Shown one piece after another: positions 42,814 through 50,948 of a DNA stretch of 64,000 nt; positions within the stretch are counted from its first letter, which is position 1, and the number at the start of each line of letters is the position of its first letter. Source of the stretch: Mucilaginibacter kameinonensis (GTDB lineage Bacteria; Bacteroidota; Bacteroidia; Sphingobacteriales; Sphingobacteriaceae); NCBI RefSeq assembly GCF_003675385.1, contig NZ_RCWZ01000008.1:62001-126000 (forward strand), in the 5' to 3' direction. The notes under the pieces are model-generated. The model was not told the DNA's origin and did not search any database. It worked only from the letters and a program-made list of their open reading frames with translations. The position numbers were made by a program, and so were the translations under genes.

Positions 42814-44751
42814 ATGTCAATGCAGGTACCGGCCGGGAATTTATTACAAAAAATAAATTATCCATCTGATTTAAAGCTACTTAACGAAAATGAGCTTGAA
42901 CAGGTATGCAAAGAACTACGCCAGTATATTATTGACGTGGTATCCGTTAATGGCGGGCACTTTGCCGCCAGCCTGGGTGTAGTTGAACTTACGGTAGCTC
43001 TACAATATGTGCTTAATACCCCTTACGACCAGTTGGTTTGGGACGTTGGCCACCAGGCTTATGGCCATAAAATACTTACGGGCCGCCGGGATGAGTTTCA
43101 TACAAACCGTATTCACGGTGGTATCAGCGGTTTCCCAAAACGTTCGGAAAGTGAATATGATACATTTGGTGTAGGCCACTCATCAACGTCAATATCTGCG
43201 GCGCTGGGTATGGCTGTCGCCTCTCAATACAAAGGTGAAACCGATAGGCAGCACGTAGCTGTAATTGGCGATGGCGCTATGACTGCGGGTATGGCTTTTG
43301 AAGCCCTTAACCACGCAGGTATCGAGAATTCAAACCTACTGGTGATCCTGAACGATAATAACATGGCCATCGATCCTAACGTTGGCGCATTGAAAGAATA
43401 TCTTACAGACATCGCCATCTCAAAGCCATACAACCGCTTCAGAGACGATATTGCGCATGTATTGGCCAAACTATCATCTATTGGCCCTGATGCGTTTAAA
43501 ATCGCTCAAAAGCTTGAAAAAAGCATTAAAGGCACCCTGCTTAAACGCAGTAACTTTTTTGAAGCACTTAAGTTCAGGTATTTTGGCCCCATCGATGGGC
43601 ACGATGTAAACCACCTGATAAAAGTGTTGAAAGACCTGCGCGATATTCCAGGGCCAAAACTGCTGCATTGTATCACGGTAAAAGGTAAAGGTTATGCCCT
43701 TGCCGAAAAAGATCAGACCAAATGGCACGCCCCCGGTTTGTTTGATAAAATTACCGGCGAAATCAAGAAAACTAAATACGACAAGCCTCAACCTCCTAAA
43801 TTCCAGGATGTGTTTGGGCATACCATAATTGAACTGGCTGAGCAAAACCCAAAGATCATGGGGATCACTCCGGCCATGCCTTCAGGTTGTTCATTAAACC
43901 TTATGATGAAGGCTATGCCAAACCGTGCGTTTGACGTGGGCATTGCCGAGCAGCATGCCGTAACTTTCTCCGCGGGTTTAGCCACCCAGGGACTTGTTCC
44001 GTTCTGTAACATTTACTCCAGCTTTATGCAGCGGGCTTATGACCAGGTGATCCATGACGTAGCTATACAAAAACTCAACGTTATATTTTGCCTTGACCGT
44101 GCCGGTTTTGCCGGCGCTGACGGTGCTACACACCACGGCGCTTATGACATGGCTTACATGCGTTGCATACCAAACATGGTTGTGTCTGCCCCAATGAATG
44201 AGGAAGAACTTCGTAACCTGATGTTCACTGCCCAGCAGGAAAACATGGGGCCATTCGTGATCAGGTACCCTCGTGGCAACGGTGTTATGGTTGACTGGCA
44301 GCGTCCGTTTAAAGCAATCCCAGTAGGCAAAGGCCGCAAGGTTTGTGATGGCGACGACGTGGCAATCCTTTCTATCGGCGCCATCGGTAACGAAGTAGTT
44401 AAAGCAATTACCGAACTTAATGCCGAAGGTTATAACCCGGCCCATTACGATCTCCGGTTTGTAAAACCGCTTGACGAAACTTTATTACACGATGTATTCA
44501 GCAAGTTTAATAAAGTAATTACCGTTGAGGATGGCTGTATTGAAGGTGGCGCGGGTAGCGCGGTGCTTGAATTTATGGCAGATAACGGTTACACCAATAT
44601 ACAGGTAAAACGCCTGGGTATTCCGGATACCTTCATTGAACACGGCGACCAGCCCGAGCTTTGGGCCGATTGTGGTTTTAATGCCAACGGGATAGCCGAG
44701 CAGGTACGCAACATGGCCGAAAAAAGGGGCATGAATACTATCGCGTCTTAA
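42814..44751 (+). CDS. dxs: 1-deoxy-D-xylulose-5-phosphate synthase
   Basis: Dxs condenses pyruvate and glyceraldehyde-3-phosphate with thiamine diphosphate, the first step of the MEP isoprenoid pathway. Visible motifs are the N-terminal VNGGHFAASLGVVELTVAL, the TPP-binding GDGAMTAGMAFEALNHAG...NDNNMAI, and the transketolase-like VGIAEQHAVTFSAGLA carrying the catalytic Glu. At 645 aa it is full length. An ATG 6 bp downstream (MQVPAG) is an equally possible start. An AlkB-like gene follows after 40 bp. Confidence 0.97.
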   Translation: MSMQVPAGNLLQKINYPSDLKLLNENELEQVCKELRQYIIDVVSVNGGHFAASLGVVELTVALQYVLNTPYDQLVWDVGHQAYGHKILTGRRDEFHTNRIHGGISGFPKRSESEYDTFGVGHSSTSISAALGMAVASQYKGETDRQHVAVIGDGAMTAGMAFEALNHAGIENSNLLVILNDNNMAIDPNVGALKEYLTDIAISKPYNRFRDDIAHVLAKLSSIGPDAFKIAQKLEKSIKGTLLKRSNFFEALKFRYFGPIDGHDVNHLIKVLKDLRDIPGPKLLHCITVKGKGYALAEKDQTKWHAPGLFDKITGEIKKTKYDKPQPPKFQDVFGHTIIELAEQNPKIMGITPAMPSGCSLNLMMKAMPNRAFDVGIAEQHAVTFSAGLATQGLVPFCNIYSSFMQRAYDQVIHDVAIQKLNVIFCLDRAGFAGADGATHHGAYDMAYMRCIPNMVVSAPMNEEELRNLMFTAQQENMGPFVIRYPRGNGVMVDWQRPFKAIPVGKGRKVCDGDDVAILSIGAIGNEVVKAITELNAEGYNPAHYDLRFVKPLDETLLHDVFSKFNKVITVEDGCIEGGAGSAVLEFMADNGYTNIQVKRLGIPDTFIEHGDQPELWADCGFNANGIAEQVRNMAEKRGMNTIAS

Positions 44752-44791
44752 CGTTCGCATTCTCAAAATAGGGACATATCATTTTTGACAT

Positions 44792-45307
44792 ATGGACGGG
44801 ATACTTTATATTGAAAATTTCATCAACGATCCCGTCCAACTTTTTGATTTCCTGGTAACGAATATCAGTTGGGACGAGCGAATGGCTGCCCGTAAAACGG
44901 CCAGCTATGGGGAATCCTATAACTATTCGCAAATTAGCTATCCTTACCAACAGTTGCTGCCCCAATTAGAAGCTATTGTAGATAGCCTAACCCCTTTCAT
45001 TAATTTTACCGCTAACAACTGCCTCTTAAATTATTATTTAGACGGGAAGGCTAAAATGGGTTATCACTCCGACCAAACAGATATTCTATACCCGAACACA
45101 GGAGTGGCTATAATTTCTGTAGGAGAAACTCGCACTTTAAGATTTCGCAATATCGAAAACAAAGACGAGTTTGTGAATTACGAACTAACACCGGGTAGTC
45201 TGATATATATGACACAAGAAGTTCAAACAAAATGGCATCACGCTGTTCCGTCCTCGGATACAGAAAACGGGAGAATAAGCCTTACTTTTCGAAAAATCAA
45301 AGCATAG
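44792..45307 (+). CDS. AlkB-like 2-oxoglutarate/Fe(II) dioxygenase
   Basis: The 171-aa protein has AlkB-family features: NCLLNYYLDGKAKMGYHSDQ, with the H-x-D iron ligands (HSD), VAIISVGETRTLRFR, and a distal His (KWHHAVP) before the 2-oxoglutarate-binding Arg pair in RISLTFRK. AlkB homologues oxidatively remove alkyl groups from DNA or RNA bases, though short forms may act on other substrates. It follows dxs by 40 bp and is convergent with a toxin gene. Unlike E. coli alkB it is not fused or next to ada. Confidence 0.9.
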   Translation: MDGILYIENFINDPVQLFDFLVTNISWDERMAARKTASYGESYNYSQISYPYQQLLPQLEAIVDSLTPFINFTANNCLLNYYLDGKAKMGYHSDQTDILYPNTGVAIISVGETRTLRFRNIENKDEFVNYELTPGSLIYMTQEVQTKWHHAVPSSDTENGRISLTFRKIKA

Positions 45308-45330
45308 CCGATGTGATAATCGGTCATACT

Positions 45331-45660
45331 TTATGTTAATAGCTTAACAATTGCATTTGAAACCTTTATCAAGCTTGCGCTTTTTAATGTACCGGCCGTG
45401 CGTAATATTATCTTTTTATCAGCTGTAAAAATACGCGAAGGACGAATATTTGAAGCCACAGGTAAAGATCCTCTCGCGAAATCTGTCTGATCAATAGCGA
45501 TAGCATAAGCATCTTTACTTTGCTGACTTGTTATCTGACATAAAATAATGTCATCACCCTGCAAGTCAGCTAATACCAAGGCAGGCCTTTTCTTGCTGCC
45601 CGATAAATCAGAAAAAGGAAATGGAATAACTACGATGTCCCCTTTTACAAATCCTGCCAT
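45331..45660 (-). CDS. MazF/PemK-type toxin (endoribonuclease)
   Basis: The 109-aa protein begins with the MazF/PemK pattern GDIVVIPFPFSDLSGSKKRPALVLAD, then IILCQITSQ and a C-terminal SNIRPSRIFTADKKIIL, which holds the usual functional Arg/Ser region. MazF toxins cut mRNA at short motifs. Its start overlaps the antitoxin gene by 16 bp, as is usual for type II toxin-antitoxin pairs. The pair lies between alkB-like and wzi-like genes with no other mobile marker. Confidence 0.92.
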   Translation of the reverse strand: MAGFVKGDIVVIPFPFSDLSGSKKRPALVLADLQGDDIILCQITSQQSKDAYAIAIDQTDFARGSLPVASNIRPSRIFTADKKIILRTAGTLKSASLIKVSNAIVKLLT

Positions 45661-45863
45661 GCCTCATCTTCGTCTGCTGTCAACCAGCTTTTAGCTAACA
45701 CTGTCTCAGTAGCAAAATGAGTAGATATATTGTCCATACTTTCCGCAGTATTATCCGCTTCCTCAATGGTAAATGCAATAACCTCTACCTGCTTGCCAAC
45801 AAATTCTTCTGGTAAGCTGATTGATATATTACGATTACTTGGCTTAACAACTGTCCTGATCAT
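45645..45863 (-). CDS. Antitoxin of the MazF-type pair
   Basis: The 72-aa protein has an N-terminal RTVVKPSNRNISISLPEEFVGKQVEVIAF segment, a beta-rich AbrB/MazE-like or DUF2281-like DNA-binding type. An acidic C-terminus follows (TADEDEAWQDL) that would neutralise the toxin. The longer frame opens with TTG at 45869, but I start at the ATG at 45863. A -7-like TATATTTG (45867-45874) ends 3 bp before this ATG, so the message may be leaderless. Such antitoxins normally autorepress the pair. Confidence 0.82.
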   Translation of the reverse strand: MIRTVVKPSNRNISISLPEEFVGKQVEVIAFTIEEADNTAESMDNISTHFATETVLAKSWLTADEDEAWQDL

Positions 45864-45866
45864 AAT

Positions 45867-45874
45867 CAAATATA
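45867..45874 (-). promoter_or_regulatory. Candidate -7 element (TATATTTG) of the toxin-antitoxin pair
   Basis: TATATTTG on the minus strand ends 3 bp before the antitoxin ATG. No TTG is found at the -33 spacing. If it is used, the transcript begins at or within a few nucleotides of the start codon. Confidence 0.4.
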
Positions 45875-45911
45875 CTAAAAGTAAAGGTCTATCCCGAAAT
45901 TCTAATTACTA

Positions 45912-47498
45912 TCAATGAGCCTTATAACTTGCCAAATCGTTGTATATGGCACGGAATGAACTGCGGATACCAAAAGTCAGCATAGATGTTTTATCATTAA
46001 ACTGATCATTTTTATCCCTGCGAATTAAACCACCCAGTTCAAACCTCAAGTTATATTTAGGGTTAATTAAATAAGCCACTTTTCCTTCAAGATAAACCAT
46101 GTTGGTGGTTAAGCCTTGTCCTGTATAGTTACCATATAGCCTCGCCGGATCCCGATAACCCTGATAAGGATCCTTACCATAGTTTAGGCCGTTAACATCG
46201 AGGCCATAGTGGCCATAGTCAATCTCCCCTGTAAAGTCAAACCTTTTATATGAATAATTTAGCAAGCCTACAGCCTCCCGAAAATTAGCGCCCCATGGAT
46301 GCCCGATTGGCTCACCGTTTTCAGTGTAATTAATCACTGAAGCACGTTCTGAGTAGGTATAAGGCTTAACATTATTTGTTTCAAGCAAATAGTTTAAACC
46401 TTTAACATTAAACAGATTTGCGCCCCTTATACCCAACTGAAATCCATATTTATTACGCGAACTGCCCTTACTTGAAAAAAAGCTTGATGACTCAAACTCG
46501 TCAAGCGCAAACTGTCCGTAAGCGGTAATGCCATCTGTTAATTTATACTTGGCGGTAAAACCAATCAAAGCATTATCCGGCGAACCATTTGAGGCCTCTA
46601 CAGGCCTTAAAAATATCACCGGGTTTACATAAGTAAAATCAAATCCCCGCTTATTGCCCAGATCATCTTTGGCAGCCCAAATCACGGCGTCAAAGAAACC
46701 AAATGACAACCTGTTGGTTACATTCCAGTCCAGGTAATGGAACACGCCAAACTTCTTTCTGTCGCCATTATCTACCTTTATGGAAAGCGGATCATCGAAA
46801 TAAGTCCACATGGCCATATACCGCACATTGCCCAGTGTTGCGGTCAGCTTAAAGAAAGGGTATGGTGACGCGTAATCAGATAATAACAATGAACGGTAGC
46901 CATCGCCAACAAAGGTTTTATCACGACCGGCACTGATGTTCAAAAACTTTACCGGTGTATAAGAAACATTGGCTGTGATGTATGACCAACGGTATTCGTT
47001 ACCATAAATACCCGCATACGCCTGTCCGGGAGCTATGCCAACCTGGTTAACGTAAGTTTGCAGGTAATTGGGCAATACGGCACGGTTTTCATAACCGGCA
47101 ACATTATAGGAAAAGTTTTTACCGAAAGTTCCGCCAAACTGGATGCCCAGCGTACCAAAATTAGTATTCTTTTTCCCGGAGAAATCGCGGCTGACATTAA
47201 AATCGGGTAACAGATCGGCGTAAAAAGTAGAATTGCTGCTTTTCACATCAATCTGATGCTCGTTAAAAAAACGACCTTTAAGCCCGTTCAGGTTCATTAA
47301 TGAATCGTAGTGCTCCTTCAAAAGCGAATCGTCAACCATAAAAGGCTTTAGTGAACTATGTACCCTTGTTTTGGTTGAATAAACATCCTCATTAAGTTTT
47401 TGGTAAAACTGGTAATTGTAAGATTGATATTCGGACTGTGCTTCCGCCAATCCACTTATCAAAAACAGTAAGATTATGCTTGTAAATATTCTCTTCAT
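45912..47498 (-). CDS. Outer-membrane beta-barrel protein, Wzi-like capsule assembly / RemB-type
   Basis: The 528-aa protein has a signal peptide (ending GLAEAQ) and repeated amphipathic strands ending in an aromatic-rich C-terminus. The segment AGRDKTFVGDGYRSLLLSDYASPYPFFKL matches the Bacteroidota family annotated as capsule-assembly Wzi or gliding protein RemB. Wzi holds capsule at the cell surface in enterobacteria; RemB is a mobile surface adhesion-linked protein in Flavobacterium. The nearby gmd (27 bp upstream, same strand) favours a glycan-related role. Confidence 0.78.
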   Translation of the reverse strand: MKRIFTSIILLFLISGLAEAQSEYQSYNYQFYQKLNEDVYSTKTRVHSSLKPFMVDDSLLKEHYDSLMNLNGLKGRFFNEHQIDVKSSNSTFYADLLPDFNVSRDFSGKKNTNFGTLGIQFGGTFGKNFSYNVAGYENRAVLPNYLQTYVNQVGIAPGQAYAGIYGNEYRWSYITANVSYTPVKFLNISAGRDKTFVGDGYRSLLLSDYASPYPFFKLTATLGNVRYMAMWTYFDDPLSIKVDNGDRKKFGVFHYLDWNVTNRLSFGFFDAVIWAAKDDLGNKRGFDFTYVNPVIFLRPVEASNGSPDNALIGFTAKYKLTDGITAYGQFALDEFESSSFFSSKGSSRNKYGFQLGIRGANLFNVKGLNYLLETNNVKPYTYSERASVINYTENGEPIGHPWGANFREAVGLLNYSYKRFDFTGEIDYGHYGLDVNGLNYGKDPYQGYRDPARLYGNYTGQGLTTNMVYLEGKVAYLINPKYNLRFELGGLIRRDKNDQFNDKTSMLTFGIRSSFRAIYNDLASYKAH

Positions 47499-47525
47499 AT
47501 GTAGGTTATATGTTTTGGTCGTTGA

Positions 47526-48662
47526 TTATTCAAAATAATTAAGCGTGTTAAAACCGCCTTTTTTCAGGTATTCGTCTTTTTTTACCAAATGCAGATCGGC
47601 AAGTACCATATCGGTTACCAGCGCCTGCAGGTCATATTTAGGTTTCCAGCCCAATTTATTATACGCTTTGGCAGCATCACCAATTAACAGATCAACTTCC
47701 GTTGGCCTGAAATAACGGGGATCAACCTTAACTACTGTCTGCCCAAATCTCAAGGCATCCAAATTCAATCCAAGCGTAGTGGCACGTTCCTCATCAATAT
47801 CAATGATCACGCCACGTTCGTTTTCATCCTTCCCGCTAAACTCAACTTCTATACCCAGTTCCAAAAATGCCATCCTGATAAAGTCGCGCACGGTGGTTGT
47901 TACACCTGTCGCTATTACAAAATCTTCGGCAGTTTCCTGCTGCAGCATCAGCCACATGGCTTCTACATAATCTTTGGCATGCCCCCAATCACGTTGCGCC
48001 GAAAGATTGCCAACATACAGGCAATTTTGCAGGCCAAGCGCTATTTTGGATGCCGCACGTGTAATTTTACGGGTAACAAAAGTTTCACCCCGTACCGGGC
48101 TTTCATGATTAAAAAGGATCCCGTTACAGGCATACATGCCATAAGCTTCGCGATAGTTAACTACAATCCAATAACCATATAGTTTTGCTACAGCGTACGG
48201 TGAGCGAGGATAAAAAGGGGTAGTTTCGCTTTGCGGTACCGCCTGCACCAGGCCATATAGCTCGGATGTGGAAGCCTGGTAAACCCGCGTTTTTTTTGTA
48301 AGATCAAGAAGCCGGACTGCTTCGAGAATGCGTAAAGTGCCAACGCCATCAGCGTTAGCAGTATATTCGGGTGTTTCAAAGCTCACTTTCACGTGGCTTT
48401 GGGCGGCAAGATTATAAATTTCGTCGGGCTGAACTTCCTGTATCAGTCTGATCAGGTTAGTTGAATCAGTAAGATCACCATAGTGCAGCTTGAATTTAAC
48501 ATTAGGCTCATGCGGATCATGGTATAAATGATCAATCCTGTCTGTATTTAATAATGACGAGCGGCGTTTAACTCCATGCACCTCATAACCCTTTTTCAGC
48601 AAAAATTCTGCTAAATAAGCGCCATCCTGCCCCGTTATTCCTGTTATTAAAGCCTTTTTCAT
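47526..48662 (-). CDS. gmd: GDP-mannose 4,6-dehydratase
   Basis: Gmd converts GDP-mannose to GDP-4-keto-6-deoxymannose, the precursor of GDP-fucose, GDP-rhamnose and GDP-perosamine. This short-chain dehydrogenase has ALITGITGQDGAYLAEFLL (NAD(P)-binding), the Ser/Thr in QASTSELYG, and YxxxK in YAVAKLYG. I start at the ATG at 48662 (378 aa), because the 11 upstream codons in the longer frame are not family-like. Fucose synthase (fcl) is not adjacent. The Wzi-like gene follows after 27 bp. Confidence 0.96.
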   Translation of the reverse strand: MKKALITGITGQDGAYLAEFLLKKGYEVHGVKRRSSLLNTDRIDHLYHDPHEPNVKFKLHYGDLTDSTNLIRLIQEVQPDEIYNLAAQSHVKVSFETPEYTANADGVGTLRILEAVRLLDLTKKTRVYQASTSELYGLVQAVPQSETTPFYPRSPYAVAKLYGYWIVVNYREAYGMYACNGILFNHESPVRGETFVTRKITRAASKIALGLQNCLYVGNLSAQRDWGHAKDYVEAMWLMLQQETAEDFVIATGVTTTVRDFIRMAFLELGIEVEFSGKDENERGVIIDIDEERATTLGLNLDALRFGQTVVKVDPRYFRPTEVDLLIGDAAKAYNKLGWKPKYDLQALVTDMVLADLHLVKKDEYLKKGGFNTLNYFE

Positions 48663-48807
48663 TAATAAATAGCGTACATGTATTGTGCAATACAATAATA
48701 TCCAATTTTATTGTAATTACGTCCATAACGCTTAATATATAAGACAGGCAGCGATTAATGCTACTGTTAAATGACTGATAAGGATATTAAAATAAGGTAC
48801 CGGACAA

Positions 48808-49371
48808 TTAAATTCCGGCTACGGTATCTTCCAGTTCCTGGTACCAATCGGCACCGTATTTACGGATAAGCGGATCTTTCAAAAATTCGTGAACACGTAC
48901 TTTCAACTCATCGCCAAATGAACATGCAGGGCTGCAGATATTCCACCTGTCATAGTTTAAAACATCAAACTCGGGGTATGAGGTAATACGGATAGGATAT
49001 AAATGGCAGGAGATAGGCTTTTTCCAGTTAACGGCACCTTCTTCATAGGCTTTTTCAATACCACATTTGGTAATGCCGTTTTCCCATATTACGTAAGCGC
49101 ACTCTTTATTGGTATCAACACAAGGAGTTGTATAATCACCTTCAAAATCGGTTACATATACGCCGTCCTGCTCAATGGTTTTGATGCCTTTTGCAGTAAG
49201 ATAAGGTTTCACTTTAGGGTAGATCTCTTTCAGGATATCAAGTTCGTCGGCATTAAGCGGGGCACCAGAATCACCTTCAAGACAGCAGGCTCCCTTGCAC
49301 TTATTTAAGTTACATACAAAATTTTCCTTTACTACATCTTCGTGCAGTAACACATTGCCAACCTCAATCAT
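48808..49371 (-). CDS. DUF3109 cysteine-rich protein
   Basis: The 187-aa protein has eight cysteines in DUF3109 positions: FVCNLNKCKGACC near the N-terminus, then TPCVDTNKEC, TKCGIEK, SCHLYPIR and WNICSPAC. The pattern resembles YkgJ/FliB-type zinc or iron-sulfur binding families. Its function is unknown. It is 10 bp downstream of the DUF3108 gene and probably in the same transcript. Confidence 0.88.
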   Translation of the reverse strand: MIEVGNVLLHEDVVKENFVCNLNKCKGACCLEGDSGAPLNADELDILKEIYPKVKPYLTAKGIKTIEQDGVYVTDFEGDYTTPCVDTNKECAYVIWENGITKCGIEKAYEEGAVNWKKPISCHLYPIRITSYPEFDVLNYDRWNICSPACSFGDELKVRVHEFLKDPLIRKYGADWYQELEDTVAGI

Positions 49372-49381
49372 CTTTTTAAAA

Positions 49382-50176
49382 TCAATCTTTAATAGGGTTT
49401 AACGGATACTTAAGTCCCGATGCCGATTTCAGGTCCATCGTTACACTACCAATCAGCACTTCAACATGGGCTTTTACCGGTATCCTGTTTTTATCATTAG
49501 TTACCCAAAGGTACAACTTACTGTTCTTCCGGAAAATACGTCCCGGAATAATTGCTGGGCTAAATTTAAGACAATTAAACTTACCAAGCGAACACTCAAC
49601 CGTTTCGGTACCCACATAGGTTATCTGCATACTGTGAAAGCCATCCTCCAAAAAGTATTGCAGATCAAACGTATCACCCTCGTGCAGCTTTGAAACATCA
49701 ATAGCCCGGGCGAAATAATAGGCCGATACAAAATCAAAAGACTCTCCCTTATACCCGAATGTTCCCTTATTCGCCGTTACCTTTTTATCCTTCTGATCAA
49801 AGGTAACATTATCTGTATGCCTGTATTTGCCTTCCCTCCTGTTCTCGGTATAAAAATAAGGCATCAGCGTTGTTTGATCAACGTATGATTCATAACGGTT
49901 ACGCACCTTGTAAAACAGGTCGAAAGAGCCCGCGGTTTTACCCTCAGCAACAAGATGGAAGGTTGGGCGATCATTATATTTTTTATCGCTGGCCTCTACC
50001 TTGATGGTAGCCTCGGCAGCGGTAAAAAAACCATACTTCATCTTGTAATCCAGTTGTTCGCCAGCCTTGAAAATCGATTCATTGATCTTCTTCAACTCCT
50101 GGGCAGATACCCCGGAACAACAGACTATAAAAAGCAGTATAGTAAAAAAATATTTATTTATCAGCAGTTTTTTCAT
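49382..50176 (-). CDS. DUF3108 exported protein
   Basis: The 264-aa protein has a signal peptide (about residues 1-25, ending VSAQ). A DUF3108 domain follows: FKAGEQLDYKMKYGFFTAAEATIKVEASDKK, then DLFYKVRNRYESYVDQTTLMPYFYTENRREGKYRH and a C-terminal KLYLWVTNDKNRIPVKAHVEVLIGSVTMDL. The fold is LolA-like and the proteins are periplasmic with unknown function. It is followed closely by DUF3109. Confidence 0.9.
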   Translation of the reverse strand: MKKLLINKYFFTILLFIVCCSGVSAQELKKINESIFKAGEQLDYKMKYGFFTAAEATIKVEASDKKYNDRPTFHLVAEGKTAGSFDLFYKVRNRYESYVDQTTLMPYFYTENRREGKYRHTDNVTFDQKDKKVTANKGTFGYKGESFDFVSAYYFARAIDVSKLHEGDTFDLQYFLEDGFHSMQITYVGTETVECSLGKFNCLKFSPAIIPGRIFRKNSKLYLWVTNDKNRIPVKAHVEVLIGSVTMDLKSASGLKYPLNPIKD

Positions 50177-50269
50177 TGATTAATAGTCCCTTTTGCGGGA
50201 CTGGTGATAAGACAACTGCTATTATAAATGGTTTAAACCTATTTTTATTGCGTACTGCAGCTTAAAAAC

Positions 50270-50797
50270 TTAGTCCTTACGCTTATAGATTGGCACGGTT
50301 GAGCATGGCTCACCAAACATGAGACTTTTTACCACAGCGGTTAACTTCTTAGTGATCTCCACATAAGCAGATGTTGGCACTTCCGTATCGCCGCAACCTT
50401 TCAGCACAATGCGTTGCCCGCGGTATTGTTCAAAATCGGCTTTGGCTATTTCCTTTTCAAAAAGTACAGTTTCAAGCACCTCCTTATCGCCAAAAACTAT
50501 TTCACGGGCGTAAGGGGCCATACGATTAGCAAGCAGCATGTACGCCCATGCAGGTACAATAGCGTCGGCAGAGCAGGTAATTCCTACGTTCTTGCCCTCG
50601 TATTGCGCCCAGTCATGTTCTTTTATAAAGTCCCTGAAATCCTTCTCCTTTAAAATAAGGCCGTGGAAAAGGTTATCTTTTATATCGTATATAACGCGAT
50701 CCCCTGCAGGATAAAAGTCTGCCGGGTCTAAGGTAACCAAGCCACTCTGCGCTACCTTATTTACTATGTTTTCCTGGATATCCATACCGTTTATCAT
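50270..50797 (-). CDS. DUF2480 protein
   Basis: The 175-aa protein belongs to a Bacteroidota-specific family of unknown function, with typical text NKVAQSGLVTLDPADFYPAG, GLILKEKDFRDFI, ADAIVPAWAYMLL and KGCGDTEVPTSAYVEI. No signal peptide or membrane segment is seen. The longest frame begins with TTG at 50806; I take the ATG at 50797. A five-unit heptamer array lies only 2-36 bp upstream of that ATG, so it must occupy the ribosome-loading region. Confidence 0.88.
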   Translation of the reverse strand: MINGMDIQENIVNKVAQSGLVTLDPADFYPAGDRVIYDIKDNLFHGLILKEKDFRDFIKEHDWAQYEGKNVGITCSADAIVPAWAYMLLANRMAPYAREIVFGDKEVLETVLFEKEIAKADFEQYRGQRIVLKGCGDTEVPTSAYVEITKKLTAVVKSLMFGEPCSTVPIYKRKD

Positions 50798-50798
50798 G

Positions 50799-50833
50799 AA
50801 AGCCAAAAGCCGAATGCGTGGAGCCTAAAGCTG
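50799..50833. repeat. Heptamer array abutting the DUF2480 start codon
   Basis: Five in-register units: AAAGCCA, AAAGCCG, AATGCGT, GGAGCCT, AAAGCTG. The order and words parallel the acyP leader array at 27960-27994. It starts 2 bp upstream of the ATG. Confidence 0.72.
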
Positions 50834-50895
50834 CTTAGCTTGATTTTAAATATTAATTATTTGCCCCTAATAACAGGCACTATATAAAACAAAAA

Positions 50896-50926
50896 ATCCG
50901 GGAACGGCTTAACGCTACTCCCGGAT
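50896..50926 (-). terminator. Intrinsic terminator of the ppiD-like gene
   Basis: The stem ATCCGGGA / TCCCGGAT with a 15-nt loop is followed on the minus strand by a T-run (plus-strand A-run 50890-50896). It lies 23 bp past the PpiD-like stop. Confidence 0.82.
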
Positions 50927-50948
50927 ACAAATTTACTTTAAATTTTAT

